From Candidatus Schekmanbacteria bacterium (GTDB taxonomy: Bacteria; Schekmanbacteria; GWA2-38-11; J061), in assembly GCA_016219965.1 (NCBI GenBank), contig JACRJM010000010.1:1-64000 (forward strand): a DNA stretch of 64,000 nt, read 5' to 3'. The notes beneath the pieces were generated by a model that did not search any database, had not been told where the DNA came from, and saw nothing but the letters and a program-made list of their open reading frames with translations. Both the position numbers and the translations under genes were made by a program. Of the stretch, positions 9,078 through 16,752 are shown in pieces (position 1 is the first letter of the stretch; every line of letters starts with the position of its first letter).

Positions 9078-11204
9078 TCAAACATTGTTAATGAAGGATT
9101 TCCCCTGCATGTAAGAGGGCACATCAATTCCAAAAAGCTTAAGAACTGTAGGTCCGACATCCATTATAGACGGACTTTCACCATCAATCTTTCTGCTGCA
9201 GAATAAAACTCCCGGTACTAAACGGGGATCCATACAATGATCGCCGCTCCAGCTCTTTGTATTGTCTTCAATCACTTTATCAGTAGACTTGCCGACTGCT
9301 GCTTCCCATGAAGAGCGGTAGCCAACATTAAAACCTGCAAGAAGGTCAGGACCGTTCACTCCATAGGGCCCTTTATAGAGCTCGTCGCTGTCATAAACCT
9401 TGCTGATTGCCGTTTCACCAGAATCAGGGTCATTGAGCCGGGAAAGTTTTTCTTTCAGTTCATCTTTTAATTTTTTGCATTCCTCACCAGGGGTTACAAT
9501 CCCTTTTGCTTCACGTCCTTTGACATTTAAATAAATACCGCCTAACCCGAATGCGTATGCTTTCGTTTTATCCCAATCAACATTTTCAAACCATTCTTTC
9601 CCTGGCTTGTCATCTTTATAAAACATATAACCGTTCTGTAAAAACCATGAATTAAGATTCACACCACGTCTGAATGATTTAAATCCATGGTCAGACATTA
9701 CAATCATTACACCTTTATCGCCTACCTTCTCTCTTGTTCGCCCTACGAGATCATCCATCTTAACATAGAGCTCTTCAATCGCACCCTTATGTTTTACCGT
9801 ATCTTTATCTTTGTTAGCCGGATGCTTTTCATCTATATATCTGTAGAACATATGCTGTATCCTGTCAGTTGTGTCAAAGACACAAGCTGTCAAACCTTTT
9901 TTTGTTTTTTCCAGGGCATTAAAGAACATCGACTCCCTCTCGTCGTGATGCTTGTAAGCCTGGTTAAGAAATGCTTCCTCGTCTATTATCCTTTCATTAA
10001 GCGCCCATGTATCTTCAGCAAGACCAAGAGTGGCATATTTACCCTGAAGTTTTGACAGATACACTGAATAATAAACAGGATGAGAAATAGGCATCGCCGG
10101 ATTGTCAGGATCAATGTTTATTGGAGTTATATACAACTCAAAATGAGGAGAAATATTCTTAAGATAAAACCTGCATATACCTTGGACTTTTATACCTATA
10201 CCTGCATTAAATACAAGCGTAATCCAGTTGGAATACTCCTGCCTTCCAAGTTTAATCTTAATATCCGCTAATGTTATAATGGCTGTGTTAGATGCCTCAT
10301 CCACTTTCACTGAAAAAGGGATTGTCATCTCTTCATTACTTTTTAAAAGTGAGTTTGCAGGTCCCTTTATAAAACTGTTGATTACATCTCCTTCCCTTTT
10401 GACAAGAACGCGCACTCCACCGGTATGCTCTCCAACAGAATTTTTATCAGTCGTATAATATGTAAATGAGCCCTGCGTTCCTTTAAGATCAGGAACACAC
10501 ATACCTGAAAGGAGAACACCGTTAAATTTTTCAGGAGGGAAAGTAATTGGCACCCTCAGGACTGAGCTGAATATGTGATTCTCTCCAAGTATATTCCAGA
10601 ACGGTTTGCTCTTTCGAAGAAGTCTTATTTCAGGTTTCCCGAGAGGAATTGAATACTTCCCTATTTTCAATGTCCGTGTTGCATTCCCGATATGTGCTGA
10701 TGAAAGGTCGGGAAGATAGCTCTTCAGATCACGTTTTAAAAAATCAAATATATTATGCCGGGAAGGATCAACACCTGTTATAAATGAAGACCAGGCAACA
10801 GGGGACATTGCAGGAGCAGTTGTTTTAAGGGGAATGAAAGTCCCTTCACTTTTGAGTTTTGCCAAATTGGGAAGTTTACCCTCATTCATGAACTTGGTTG
10901 TAAGACCCGGGTCAAGTCCATCAAGCCCTAAAATGACAACCTGCTCAATATCGGTTTTAACGCCTGACCTTCGTTTAATGAAAGTCTTTATAATGAACTT
11001 TATTGGCCAGGCTATTATAGAAAATATGGCAAGCAGGAAAGTAACAAAGAGAACAAAAAAACTTGAGATGAAGGCAAACCCTGCTCCCGGACCTATGTAG
11101 GCTTCAGCAGGACAGGTAAAAAAAAGAGAAAGTACGGTAAAAAAATAGAATAATTTTTCCCCCGCTATAATTTTGTAATTTTTCTTTTTAACTGTTATCA
11201 GCAT
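9078..11204 (-). CDS. AlkP-superfamily phosphodiesterase/phosphatase 2, membrane-anchored
   Basis: 708 residues. Two hydrophobic segments precede the enzyme domain, about 16-34 and 43-75, separated by AYIGPGAGFAF. A basic stretch (IKTFIKRRSG) then leads to the catalytic domain. Motifs: ILGLDGLDP, SPVAWSSFITG, DTTDRIQH, MSDHGFK, and SGDHCMDPRLVPG. The overall plan matches AlkP 1 (same insert, same last 60 residues), but the anchor is a membrane hairpin in place of a lipid. The topology of the catalytic domain is not certain from sequence: the basic residues after the second segment favour the cytoplasmic side by the positive-inside rule, whereas AlkP 1 is outside. It lies 11 bases after AlkP 3 and 15 bases before AlkP 1. 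Confidence 0.82.
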   Translation of the reverse strand: MLITVKKKNYKIIAGEKLFYFFTVLSLFFTCPAEAYIGPGAGFAFISSFFVLFVTFLLAIFSIIAWPIKFIIKTFIKRRSGVKTDIEQVVILGLDGLDPGLTTKFMNEGKLPNLAKLKSEGTFIPLKTTAPAMSPVAWSSFITGVDPSRHNIFDFLKRDLKSYLPDLSSAHIGNATRTLKIGKYSIPLGKPEIRLLRKSKPFWNILGENHIFSSVLRVPITFPPEKFNGVLLSGMCVPDLKGTQGSFTYYTTDKNSVGEHTGGVRVLVKREGDVINSFIKGPANSLLKSNEEMTIPFSVKVDEASNTAIITLADIKIKLGRQEYSNWITLVFNAGIGIKVQGICRFYLKNISPHFELYITPINIDPDNPAMPISHPVYYSVYLSKLQGKYATLGLAEDTWALNERIIDEEAFLNQAYKHHDERESMFFNALEKTKKGLTACVFDTTDRIQHMFYRYIDEKHPANKDKDTVKHKGAIEELYVKMDDLVGRTREKVGDKGVMIVMSDHGFKSFRRGVNLNSWFLQNGYMFYKDDKPGKEWFENVDWDKTKAYAFGLGGIYLNVKGREAKGIVTPGEECKKLKDELKEKLSRLNDPDSGETAISKVYDSDELYKGPYGVNGPDLLAGFNVGYRSSWEAAVGKSTDKVIEDNTKSWSGDHCMDPRLVPGVLFCSRKIDGESPSIMDVGPTVLKLFGIDVPSYMQGKSFINNV

Positions 11205-11215
11205 TATTTCGGGTG

Positions 11216-12529
11216 TTAACTCTTGAAATTATCAATGATAATCTGGGCGATATCTGTAATATTAAGATTATCTTTTTTTCTGCCAAAGGACCAGAAAAAG
11301 GCATCATCCCATGTATGCATTCCCTGCAACACAGTTTTATCGAAAATAACATCCTTTTTTACCGACCCCTTAAGATCAAAACCAGGATAAGAAAGAGCAA
11401 CCATATCTGCTGCCCGGTCAAGATAAGGACCGCTATAGATTTCATCTTTTCTGAACACGTTTTGAATAACCTTCTTCCCTTCGAATTCAACTTTCTCAAG
11501 CTTTTCTTTTATCTCACGCATGATACCTTCACCCTCAGCGCGCTCTACACATCCTTTGGGATACTTACCTTTGTAGTTTATATAAATCCTGCCCGGATCA
11601 AGTACAAACGCCTTTGCAGAATCTGATATATCAGCTACTGAGTCAGGTGAATCTTTCATATAGCTCAAATAACCTTCCTTTGCAAGCCAGCAATTAAGAT
11701 TAATCTCTTTTTCAATTCCGGTAAACCCATGGTCAGAAAGAAGCAGAAATTCATTCCCTTCTTCGCCGTCACCGGCAATATCAAGAAACTTTTTATATGT
11801 ACTTTCAACAAAAGAATCCACTTTGTTGTAATAGTCCAGAAAAGCCTGATGATATTTGTGGCTGTTGTCGCCAAGTGCATCCCAAAGATAATGATGCAGC
11901 CTGTCTGTACCTGTTACAACAACTTCAAAGTAATCCCAATCTTCATTGTCCCATAACAAATCAAGGGCTTTGCTTCTTCCGGCAAGAGTCGCATAAAGTT
12001 CCTTGATAAGGAAATCTTTATCCTCTCTCGCTTTCATCGTATCAATATCGATTTTATAACCCAGTTCCTGCAACTGCGGGACAAGTGTTGCCGGATAAAC
12101 TGCTTTTTTAATATCAATTGCAACGAAGCCAGAAATTAAAACACCATTGATTGGTCTTGCAGGATAAGTTGACGGCTGGTTTATTACAACACTCCTCTTC
12201 CCTATTTCTTTCAAATTATCCCAAATAGCAGGAGCCTTTAAATCATTATAAGATGGGAAAGTAAGAGAATAAGTCTGGGGCTTCAGGTCCATGAACCCGA
12301 AAATACCGTGTGTCCCCGGATTTGTTCCCGTCATAAAGCTTGACCAGCTTACGGCAGATATCTCAGGCAAGGTAACTTTCATGCTTCTCAGATTGCCATC
12401 TCTTTTGAGTTTTTCCATGAATGGCATGACCCCGTTCCGGGTCAGCGCTTCAAGGAGAGTAAAAGGGACGCCGTCAAGCCCTACAACACAACATCTTTTT
12501 TTCTTTTTTTTCTTAAAGAAGAATGCCAT
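11216..12529 (-). CDS. AlkP-superfamily phosphodiesterase/phosphatase 3, soluble
   Basis: 437 residues with no signal or membrane segment; it begins with a lysine run (FFKKKKKKR) directly before the first strand. Motifs: VVGLDGVP, SAVSWSSFMTG (Ser nucleophile position), GTDRLHH, LSDHGFTG and MHTWDDAFF (C-terminal His). It lacks the long beta insert of AlkP 1 and 2, so it is the compact form of the family, about 430-460 residues, like AlkP 4. The protein ends in DIAQIIIDNFKS, where many homologues elsewhere carry an L..LGY tail. It is the fifth gene of the operon, between the APS kinase (31 bases) and AlkP 2 (11 bases). A cytoplasmic location is inferred from the missing signal. Confidence 0.8.
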   Translation of the reverse strand: MAFFFKKKKKKRCCVVGLDGVPFTLLEALTRNGVMPFMEKLKRDGNLRSMKVTLPEISAVSWSSFMTGTNPGTHGIFGFMDLKPQTYSLTFPSYNDLKAPAIWDNLKEIGKRSVVINQPSTYPARPINGVLISGFVAIDIKKAVYPATLVPQLQELGYKIDIDTMKAREDKDFLIKELYATLAGRSKALDLLWDNEDWDYFEVVVTGTDRLHHYLWDALGDNSHKYHQAFLDYYNKVDSFVESTYKKFLDIAGDGEEGNEFLLLSDHGFTGIEKEINLNCWLAKEGYLSYMKDSPDSVADISDSAKAFVLDPGRIYINYKGKYPKGCVERAEGEGIMREIKEKLEKVEFEGKKVIQNVFRKDEIYSGPYLDRAADMVALSYPGFDLKGSVKKDVIFDKTVLQGMHTWDDAFFWSFGRKKDNLNITDIAQIIIDNFKS

Positions 12530-12560
12530 TTTATTTTAAGGTCTCAATTATTGTTAGCTA

Positions 12561-13163
12561 TTATATATAACCGAGATCCTTAAGTCTTGCTTTTATTTCA
12601 TCCTCTTCATCGCCGGAATATTCATTCGCATCTTCCACACGCGGTATGTAATTGAGAATCTCCAGGGTCTTTATAATCTTCGCAACACTCTGTTCTTCTG
12701 TCTCCTTACCTGTATCCACTACTACTTCAGCATTATCAGGCTCTTCATAAGGATCATCAACTCCTGTAAAATTCTTTATCTCGCCCTTAAGAGCTTTTGC
12801 ATATAATCCTTTAACATCCCTCTGTGTAAGAGCATCAATCGAGCACTTACAAAAAACCTCTACGTAGTTTTTAATTAACTTCCTGTTCTCATCTCTGACC
12901 GACTTATATGGAGATATTGCCGCTGCAATTGCAACAACGTCATTGCGTGTAAGAAGATTGCAGACAAACCCAATCCTCCTGATATTTATATCGCGGTCTT
13001 CCTTTGAAAAACCCAATCCTTTACTGAGGTTGGTTCTCACGATATCAGCATCCAATACCTCAACCTTAAGTCCTCTTTCGAGAAGTATCTCCTCAACTTC
13101 CCTTGCAAGAGTTGTTTTCCCTGAACCTGAAAGACCAGTGAACCAAATTGTAAATCCTTTCAT
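12561..13163 (-). CDS. cysC: Adenylylsulfate (APS) kinase with C-terminal LGY tail
   Basis: 200 residues. It phosphorylates APS to PAPS, the sulfate donor for sulfotransferases and the assimilatory route. The P-loop is GLSGSGKTT (about 11-19); DADIVRTNLSKGLGF, EDRDINIRRIGFV and AAAISPYKSVRDENR are APS-kinase signatures. The core ends near residue 175. The last 25 residues are an acidic linker and DEIKARLKDLGYI, an extension not normal for CysC and shared with the two RHH proteins of the operon. Strong AGGAGG before ATG 13163. The gene lies between two AlkP genes, and ATP sulfurylase is two genes upstream, so the operon makes PAPS from sulfate in two steps. Confidence 0.92.
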   Translation of the reverse strand: MKGFTIWFTGLSGSGKTTLAREVEEILLERGLKVEVLDADIVRTNLSKGLGFSKEDRDINIRRIGFVCNLLTRNDVVAIAAAISPYKSVRDENRKLIKNYVEVFCKCSIDALTQRDVKGLYAKALKGEIKNFTGVDDPYEEPDNAEVVVDTGKETEEQSVAKIIKTLEILNYIPRVEDANEYSGDEEDEIKARLKDLGYI

Positions 13164-13186
13164 TAGAATCCTCCTATCCTTCTTTT

Positions 13187-14566
13187 TTATATAATTGGTT
13201 TTCCCACCATTTCCTGCGGAATATCAAGTCCAAAATATTTCAGGATTGATGGGGCGATGTCATATATGGAATAATTATTACCTTTGTTATCCCATTTCTT
13301 CCCCGGAATTTTCCAGATGAAAATTCCATCCTCAGCATGATTTGCATCATCAGGTCCTGTATCATTTTCATAAATATGGATGGTCCCCGTACCTACTGAG
13401 CCTGCAGACCTCCAGTCCAGATTGCCGGGATAAAGGATAAGGTCCGGCGGAACATTATTGCACTCTTTGTAGACATCCTCTGGTTTGAAAACTTTGTTGT
13501 TAATTAGCTTGCCGTTTTCATCTTTCATTGCTTCAAGCTTTCGTATTATCTCGTTCCTGAAATCCTCATATTGCTCTTGCGGGATTACTCCCTCAGGCTC
13601 ACGCCCTTTAACATTAAAAAATATTCTGGAATAATATCCGCCTTCTCCCCACACCTTTGTTTTACTCCAATCTATCATATTCATTTTAAGCGACATCACC
13701 TTTGAAGGCTTTTCCTTTAAAGTCAGATAACCTTCCTGCTGGAACCATTCATTTATACATATGGCACCCATCATTGTCTTAGCGCCATGATCTGATACAA
13801 CCATAACCGATGTATCAGGAGAAATTACTTTAAGCGTTTCTCCTATCTCCCTGTCAATATCTTTGTAATAGTCCTTGATTGAATTTTCAAATGGGTTTCC
13901 CGGTTCGTATAGTCTGTGCGCCTCATCAAAGTAACGCCAGAAGCCATGATGAATCCGGTCAATCCCCATCTCTACCATCATCGCAAAGTCATAGTTTCCC
14001 TTTGTCAGGAAATGCCTGAAGGCCTTGAAACGTCTTCTGCTCATGACATAAATAGATTCAAGGAGCTTTTGTTTATCATCAGTCCTGAAGTCATCGACAT
14101 CAATTATATAGTCTCCGTCAGCAGCTTTGTCGAGTTCTGCTTTTATTTCGTCAGGATAGGTGTACTGTACATCCTTGTTGGGAGTCAAAAAACAAGCTAC
14201 AAGAACGCCATTGAGCGGCTTTGGAGGATAGGTCTGTGGCACTCCAAAAACAAGTGAGCTCATACGGTTCCGGGAAAGGTGGTTCCATACGGTTTTAGCC
14301 TTAACATAATTCGCATTGGCAAAATAAAGATCATCGTAACCATAGCTCTTCCTGTTTCTGAAACCATAAAACCCAAGCATACCGGGATCCTGAGATGTCA
14401 TCATTGCAGTCCAGGCAGGAACTGTAATGGGCGGGACAGTGGAGCGAAGCTTTCCATGTATTCCACTCTCAACCAGAGATTTTAAGTTTGGAAGCTCATC
14501 AAGCCAGCTATCAAAAACTAGCTGCGGCGTAGCACAATCAAGACCAATTACAAGAAGTTTTGTCAT
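13187..14566 (-). CDS. AlkP-superfamily phosphodiesterase/phosphatase 4, soluble
   Basis: 459 residues, no signal peptide. Motifs: VIGLDCATPQ (the usual DG is DC here), ITVPAWTAMMTS (Thr at the nucleophile position, where the other three have Ser), GIDRIHHGFWR, VSDHGAKTM, and NHAEDGIFIW with the C-terminal metal His. The compact length matches AlkP 3, but the sequences are well diverged, so the four AlkP genes are not a simple tandem duplication. It lies between sat (17 bases) and cysC (23 bases), and this position suggests close work with sulfate activation. Candidate activities are sulfatase, phosphodiesterase or PAP/nucleotide hydrolysis; sequence alone does not choose. Confidence 0.8.
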   Translation of the reverse strand: MTKLLVIGLDCATPQLVFDSWLDELPNLKSLVESGIHGKLRSTVPPITVPAWTAMMTSQDPGMLGFYGFRNRKSYGYDDLYFANANYVKAKTVWNHLSRNRMSSLVFGVPQTYPPKPLNGVLVACFLTPNKDVQYTYPDEIKAELDKAADGDYIIDVDDFRTDDKQKLLESIYVMSRRRFKAFRHFLTKGNYDFAMMVEMGIDRIHHGFWRYFDEAHRLYEPGNPFENSIKDYYKDIDREIGETLKVISPDTSVMVVSDHGAKTMMGAICINEWFQQEGYLTLKEKPSKVMSLKMNMIDWSKTKVWGEGGYYSRIFFNVKGREPEGVIPQEQYEDFRNEIIRKLEAMKDENGKLINNKVFKPEDVYKECNNVPPDLILYPGNLDWRSAGSVGTGTIHIYENDTGPDDANHAEDGIFIWKIPGKKWDNKGNNYSIYDIAPSILKYFGLDIPQEMVGKPII

Positions 14567-14583
14567 ACTCCTATGTCTCCAGT

Positions 14584-15735
14584 TTAAGAATTTTTCATGC
14601 TGTTAATGAGCACATCTGCAACTTCGGGACGGGTAAACTCTTTCGGTGGTCTTTGTCCCTCTTTCAGCATCTCACGCACTTTTGTACCGCTAAGAAAAAC
14701 ATGGTTCTCTTTTGAATGGGGGCATGTTTTTGTGGATGCCATATTGCCGCAGGTATTGCAGTAAAAGGCGTGGTCAAAAAACATCGGAGTTATCCCTATT
14801 TCCTTTGGGTCAAATTCCCGGAAAATATAATGGGCATCATATGTACCGTAATAGCTTCCCACACCGGCATGGTCTCTACCAACTATGAAGTGCGTACACC
14901 CGTAATTTTTTCTCGCAATTGCATGGAAAATAGCTTCCGTAGGTCCCGCATATCTCATCGCGGCAGGAAATATAGATATGGCAACCCTTGATGTTGGATA
15001 ATAATTTTCCATAAGAACTTTATAACAATCCCATCGTACATCACCGGGAATATCATCACCCTTGGTATCACCCATAAGCGGATGGATTAAAAGTGCATCA
15101 ACAACCTCCAGCGCACATTTTTGAAGGTATTCATGAGCACGATGAATCGGGTTCCTTGTTTGGAAAGCAACAACACTGTTCCACCCCTTCTCTTTAAAAA
15201 GTGCCCGAGTCTGTGCAGGATCAAGCCTAAAGTCATGAAAACTGTTGTGCCGGGGTTTTCTTATAATCTTTATCTTCCCGCCAAGATATGTCTCACCTAT
15301 GGATTTCAGATACTGAACACCCGGATGAGCCTCATCTGTAGTCCTTAAGATAGCAGTCGCCTCTTCTTCCTTATTGAATTTATATTTATCCTCAATTTCG
15401 ATAACGCCAAGAAGATCATTCCGCTCATCATAGATTGCAGCTTCAGAACCTATTTTATAATCGCCTTCACTTCCATTTTTTGCTGTCAGTACTATTGGAA
15501 CAGTCCAGGGAAGGCCATTAGCAAGCCTTTTATTTTTAAGAATGCTCTTATAATCTTTCTCACCCATAAAACCTTCAAGCGGGCTAAGTGCACCTGTAGA
15601 AATCATTTCAAGGTCACTTGCTTCCCTGCTGTTTATGGTGATTTTTTTTAAGCCCTTTGCTTTTCCCTCAAGAGTCTCAGATTCTGCTCCAGTTACAAAC
15701 CTGTTTATAAGCTTACCGCCATGTGGTTCTATCAT
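14584..15735 (-). CDS. sat: Sulfate adenylyltransferase (ATP sulfurylase)
   Basis: 383 residues, the usual length of the monofunctional prokaryotic Sat. It forms APS and pyrophosphate from ATP and sulfate. The active-site motifs are present: QTRNPIHRAHE (HxxH with the flanking QTRNP) and GRDHAGVG. A four-Cys/His zinc site is visible near the C-terminus (CNTCGNMASTKTCPH), as in the Sat of many anaerobes. ATG 15735 has AGGAG 8 bases upstream. It is the second gene of the operon, directly after the small RHH gene. With cysC it gives a PAPS supply. The window has no aprAB, dsr or PAPS reductase genes, so a role in sulfation or signalling is more likely here than dissimilation, by inference. Confidence 0.95.
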   Translation of the reverse strand: MIEPHGGKLINRFVTGAESETLEGKAKGLKKITINSREASDLEMISTGALSPLEGFMGEKDYKSILKNKRLANGLPWTVPIVLTAKNGSEGDYKIGSEAAIYDERNDLLGVIEIEDKYKFNKEEEATAILRTTDEAHPGVQYLKSIGETYLGGKIKIIRKPRHNSFHDFRLDPAQTRALFKEKGWNSVVAFQTRNPIHRAHEYLQKCALEVVDALLIHPLMGDTKGDDIPGDVRWDCYKVLMENYYPTSRVAISIFPAAMRYAGPTEAIFHAIARKNYGCTHFIVGRDHAGVGSYYGTYDAHYIFREFDPKEIGITPMFFDHAFYCNTCGNMASTKTCPHSKENHVFLSGTKVREMLKEGQRPPKEFTRPEVADVLINSMKNS

Positions 15736-15764
15736 ACTTAAATCTCCTAAAGTTAATAGAGTTG

Positions 15765-15980
15765 TTACAAGTATCCCAAGTTTTTCAGTTTTCGTTTAAT
15801 TTCTTTAAGCTCTTCCGCAGAAAATTCATGATTTTCCTTAACCGCTTCTTTTTCCCCTACAAGGTCACGAAGAACGTAAACTATGAAATCTGTCGGCGAG
15901 TTAAAACCTGATTCAGATATAAGATGCTGAATTTTAGTATAAAGTACCCGCGGTATCTTTATAGTGACTTTGCTGTCCAT
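15765..15980 (-). CDS. Small ribbon-helix-helix protein with C-terminal LGY tail, first gene of the operon
   Basis: 71 residues from ATG 15980. The frame is open upstream to a TTG at 16055, but that TTG is part of the promoter -35 box, so the ATG is chosen (AGGAG lies 13 bases upstream). The fold fits RHH: strand SKVTIKIPRVL, helix YTKIQHLISESG, turn FNSP, helix TDFIVYVLRDLVG. An acidic linker (ENHEFSAEE) leads to LKEIKRKLKNLGYL, the tail shared with the APS kinase and the 64-residue RHH protein. As the promoter-proximal gene it could be an autorepressor. No operator palindrome could be identified with certainty. Confidence 0.72.
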   Translation of the reverse strand: MDSKVTIKIPRVLYTKIQHLISESGFNSPTDFIVYVLRDLVGEKEAVKENHEFSAEELKEIKRKLKNLGYL

Positions 15981-16026
15981 ATTATTAGTTGCACTCCTAT
16001 GAGGCTCTTCAAAGAGTCTTATTTTA

Positions 16027-16055
16027 GTAATATCGGAGGGTCTTACTTTTGTCAA
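16027..16055 (-). promoter_or_regulatory. Sigma70 promoter of the AlkP/PAPS operon
   Basis: Minus strand: TTGACA (16055-16050), exactly 17 bases, then TATTAC (16032-16027). The -35 box is perfect and the -10 box matches 4 of 6. Transcription would start near 16020, leaving a leader of about 40 bases before ATG 15980. No other promoter of this quality is visible inside the operon, and all gaps between its ten genes are 46 bases or less. Confidence 0.7.
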
Positions 16056-16090
16056 TAGACTTTTTTCTTTTTAAATTAAATAAATTCTAC

Positions 16091-16127
16091 AAAAAAATTG
16101 AGAGGGGGTTTAACGGCACCCCCTCTC
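16091..16127 (-). terminator. Rho-independent terminator of the hsp20 gene
   Basis: A perfect 10-bp stem, GAGAGGGGGT / ACCCCCTCTC (16100-16109 and 16118-16127), has an 8-base loop. On the minus strand it is followed, after two bases, by seven U (16097-16091). It begins 27 bases after the hsp20 stop and ends just upstream of the AlkP operon promoter, so it insulates the two units. Confidence 0.85.
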
Positions 16128-16153
16128 GCTTTTGTTACTTTTAATTTAATTTT

Positions 16154-16612
16154 TTAATCAACGCATTTTACTTCAATTAGCTTTGTTTTTGAAGTTTCAA
16201 GTTTAGGAATTGTAATCTTAAGCAACCCACTCTTTAAACTCGCTGAAATACCTTCCATATTCGCTCCCTCATGAACATGGAGCCACCTTTCAAAATATCC
16301 ATCACCTATCTCTCTTAAGTGATACTTTGCAATCTTTTCAGAAGATTCCTCAAATCTCCGCTCTCCGGAAACTTTGATATGTCCCTCTTCAAAAGATACT
16401 TTTAGATCTGATTCCTTAACTCCTGGTAACTCTACAAAATATTCCCATTGTTCATCTGTCTCATAAACATTTATCCTCATCTCTTCTCTTTCAGTCCAGC
16501 CCCTGTAAAAATCCTCTCCAAAAAACATATCCTTAAAAAGGGGGGTATCTTCAGACAATAATTTCCCACTGGATCTTTCAGATGCTATCGGATGGTAATG
16601 TAGAATTGTCAT
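16154..16612 (-). CDS. Small heat-shock protein, Hsp20 / alpha-crystallin family
   Basis: 152 residues. ATP-independent holdase chaperone of the cytoplasm. The alpha-crystallin domain covers about 45-140: MRINVYETDEQWEYFVELPGV, then VKESDLKVSFEEGHIKVSGER, and the A-x-x-x-n-G-L-l hallmark as SASLKSGLLKITIPK near the C-terminus. A short N-terminal arm (1-44) is usual. There is no C-terminal I-x-I motif in the strict form. It is a single-gene unit with its own promoter and strong terminator. The upstream palindrome at 16642-16658 may regulate it. Confidence 0.93.
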   Translation of the reverse strand: MTILHYHPIASERSSGKLLSEDTPLFKDMFFGEDFYRGWTEREEMRINVYETDEQWEYFVELPGVKESDLKVSFEEGHIKVSGERRFEESSEKIAKYHLREIGDGYFERWLHVHEGANMEGISASLKSGLLKITIPKLETSKTKLIEVKCVD

Positions 16613-16641
16613 GACTAGCCTCCTTGCAAATTTTTAACTAC

Positions 16642-16658
16642 TTGAGATTGATTCTCAA
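16642..16658. promoter_or_regulatory. Palindromic operator candidate upstream of hsp20 (Fur-box-like)
   Basis: TTGAGATTGATTCTCAA is a perfect TTGAGA-N5-TCTCAA palindrome between the hsp20 -10 region and its start codon. Its core agrees with the 7-1-7 Fur consensus TGATAATNATTATCA at 11 of 14 positions. It is not a CIRCE element. It suggests control by a Fur/PerR-type repressor, which could link Hsp20 to metal or oxidative stress. The match is by eye. Confidence 0.4.
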
Positions 16659-16664
16659 TATCAA

Positions 16665-16691
16665 TTTATAAATGTTAAGAAGAATTGTCAA
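16665..16691 (-). promoter_or_regulatory. Sigma70 promoter of hsp20
   Basis: Minus strand TTGACA (16691-16686), 15-base spacer, TATAAA (16670-16665); reading TAAATT two bases downstream gives a 17-base spacer. It lies about 55 bases upstream of ATG 16612. Confidence 0.55.
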
Positions 16692-16752
16692 GACATTCCT
16701 TTTTTTGATATGTGGAAATATAGAAAAATAACTGATTGGAGATGAAACGGAT

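Noticed and set aside
16100-16127. Operator or riboswitch at the GC-rich hairpin
   Set aside because: It is a perfect stem followed by a U tract on the hsp20 transcript, so a terminator explains it fully.
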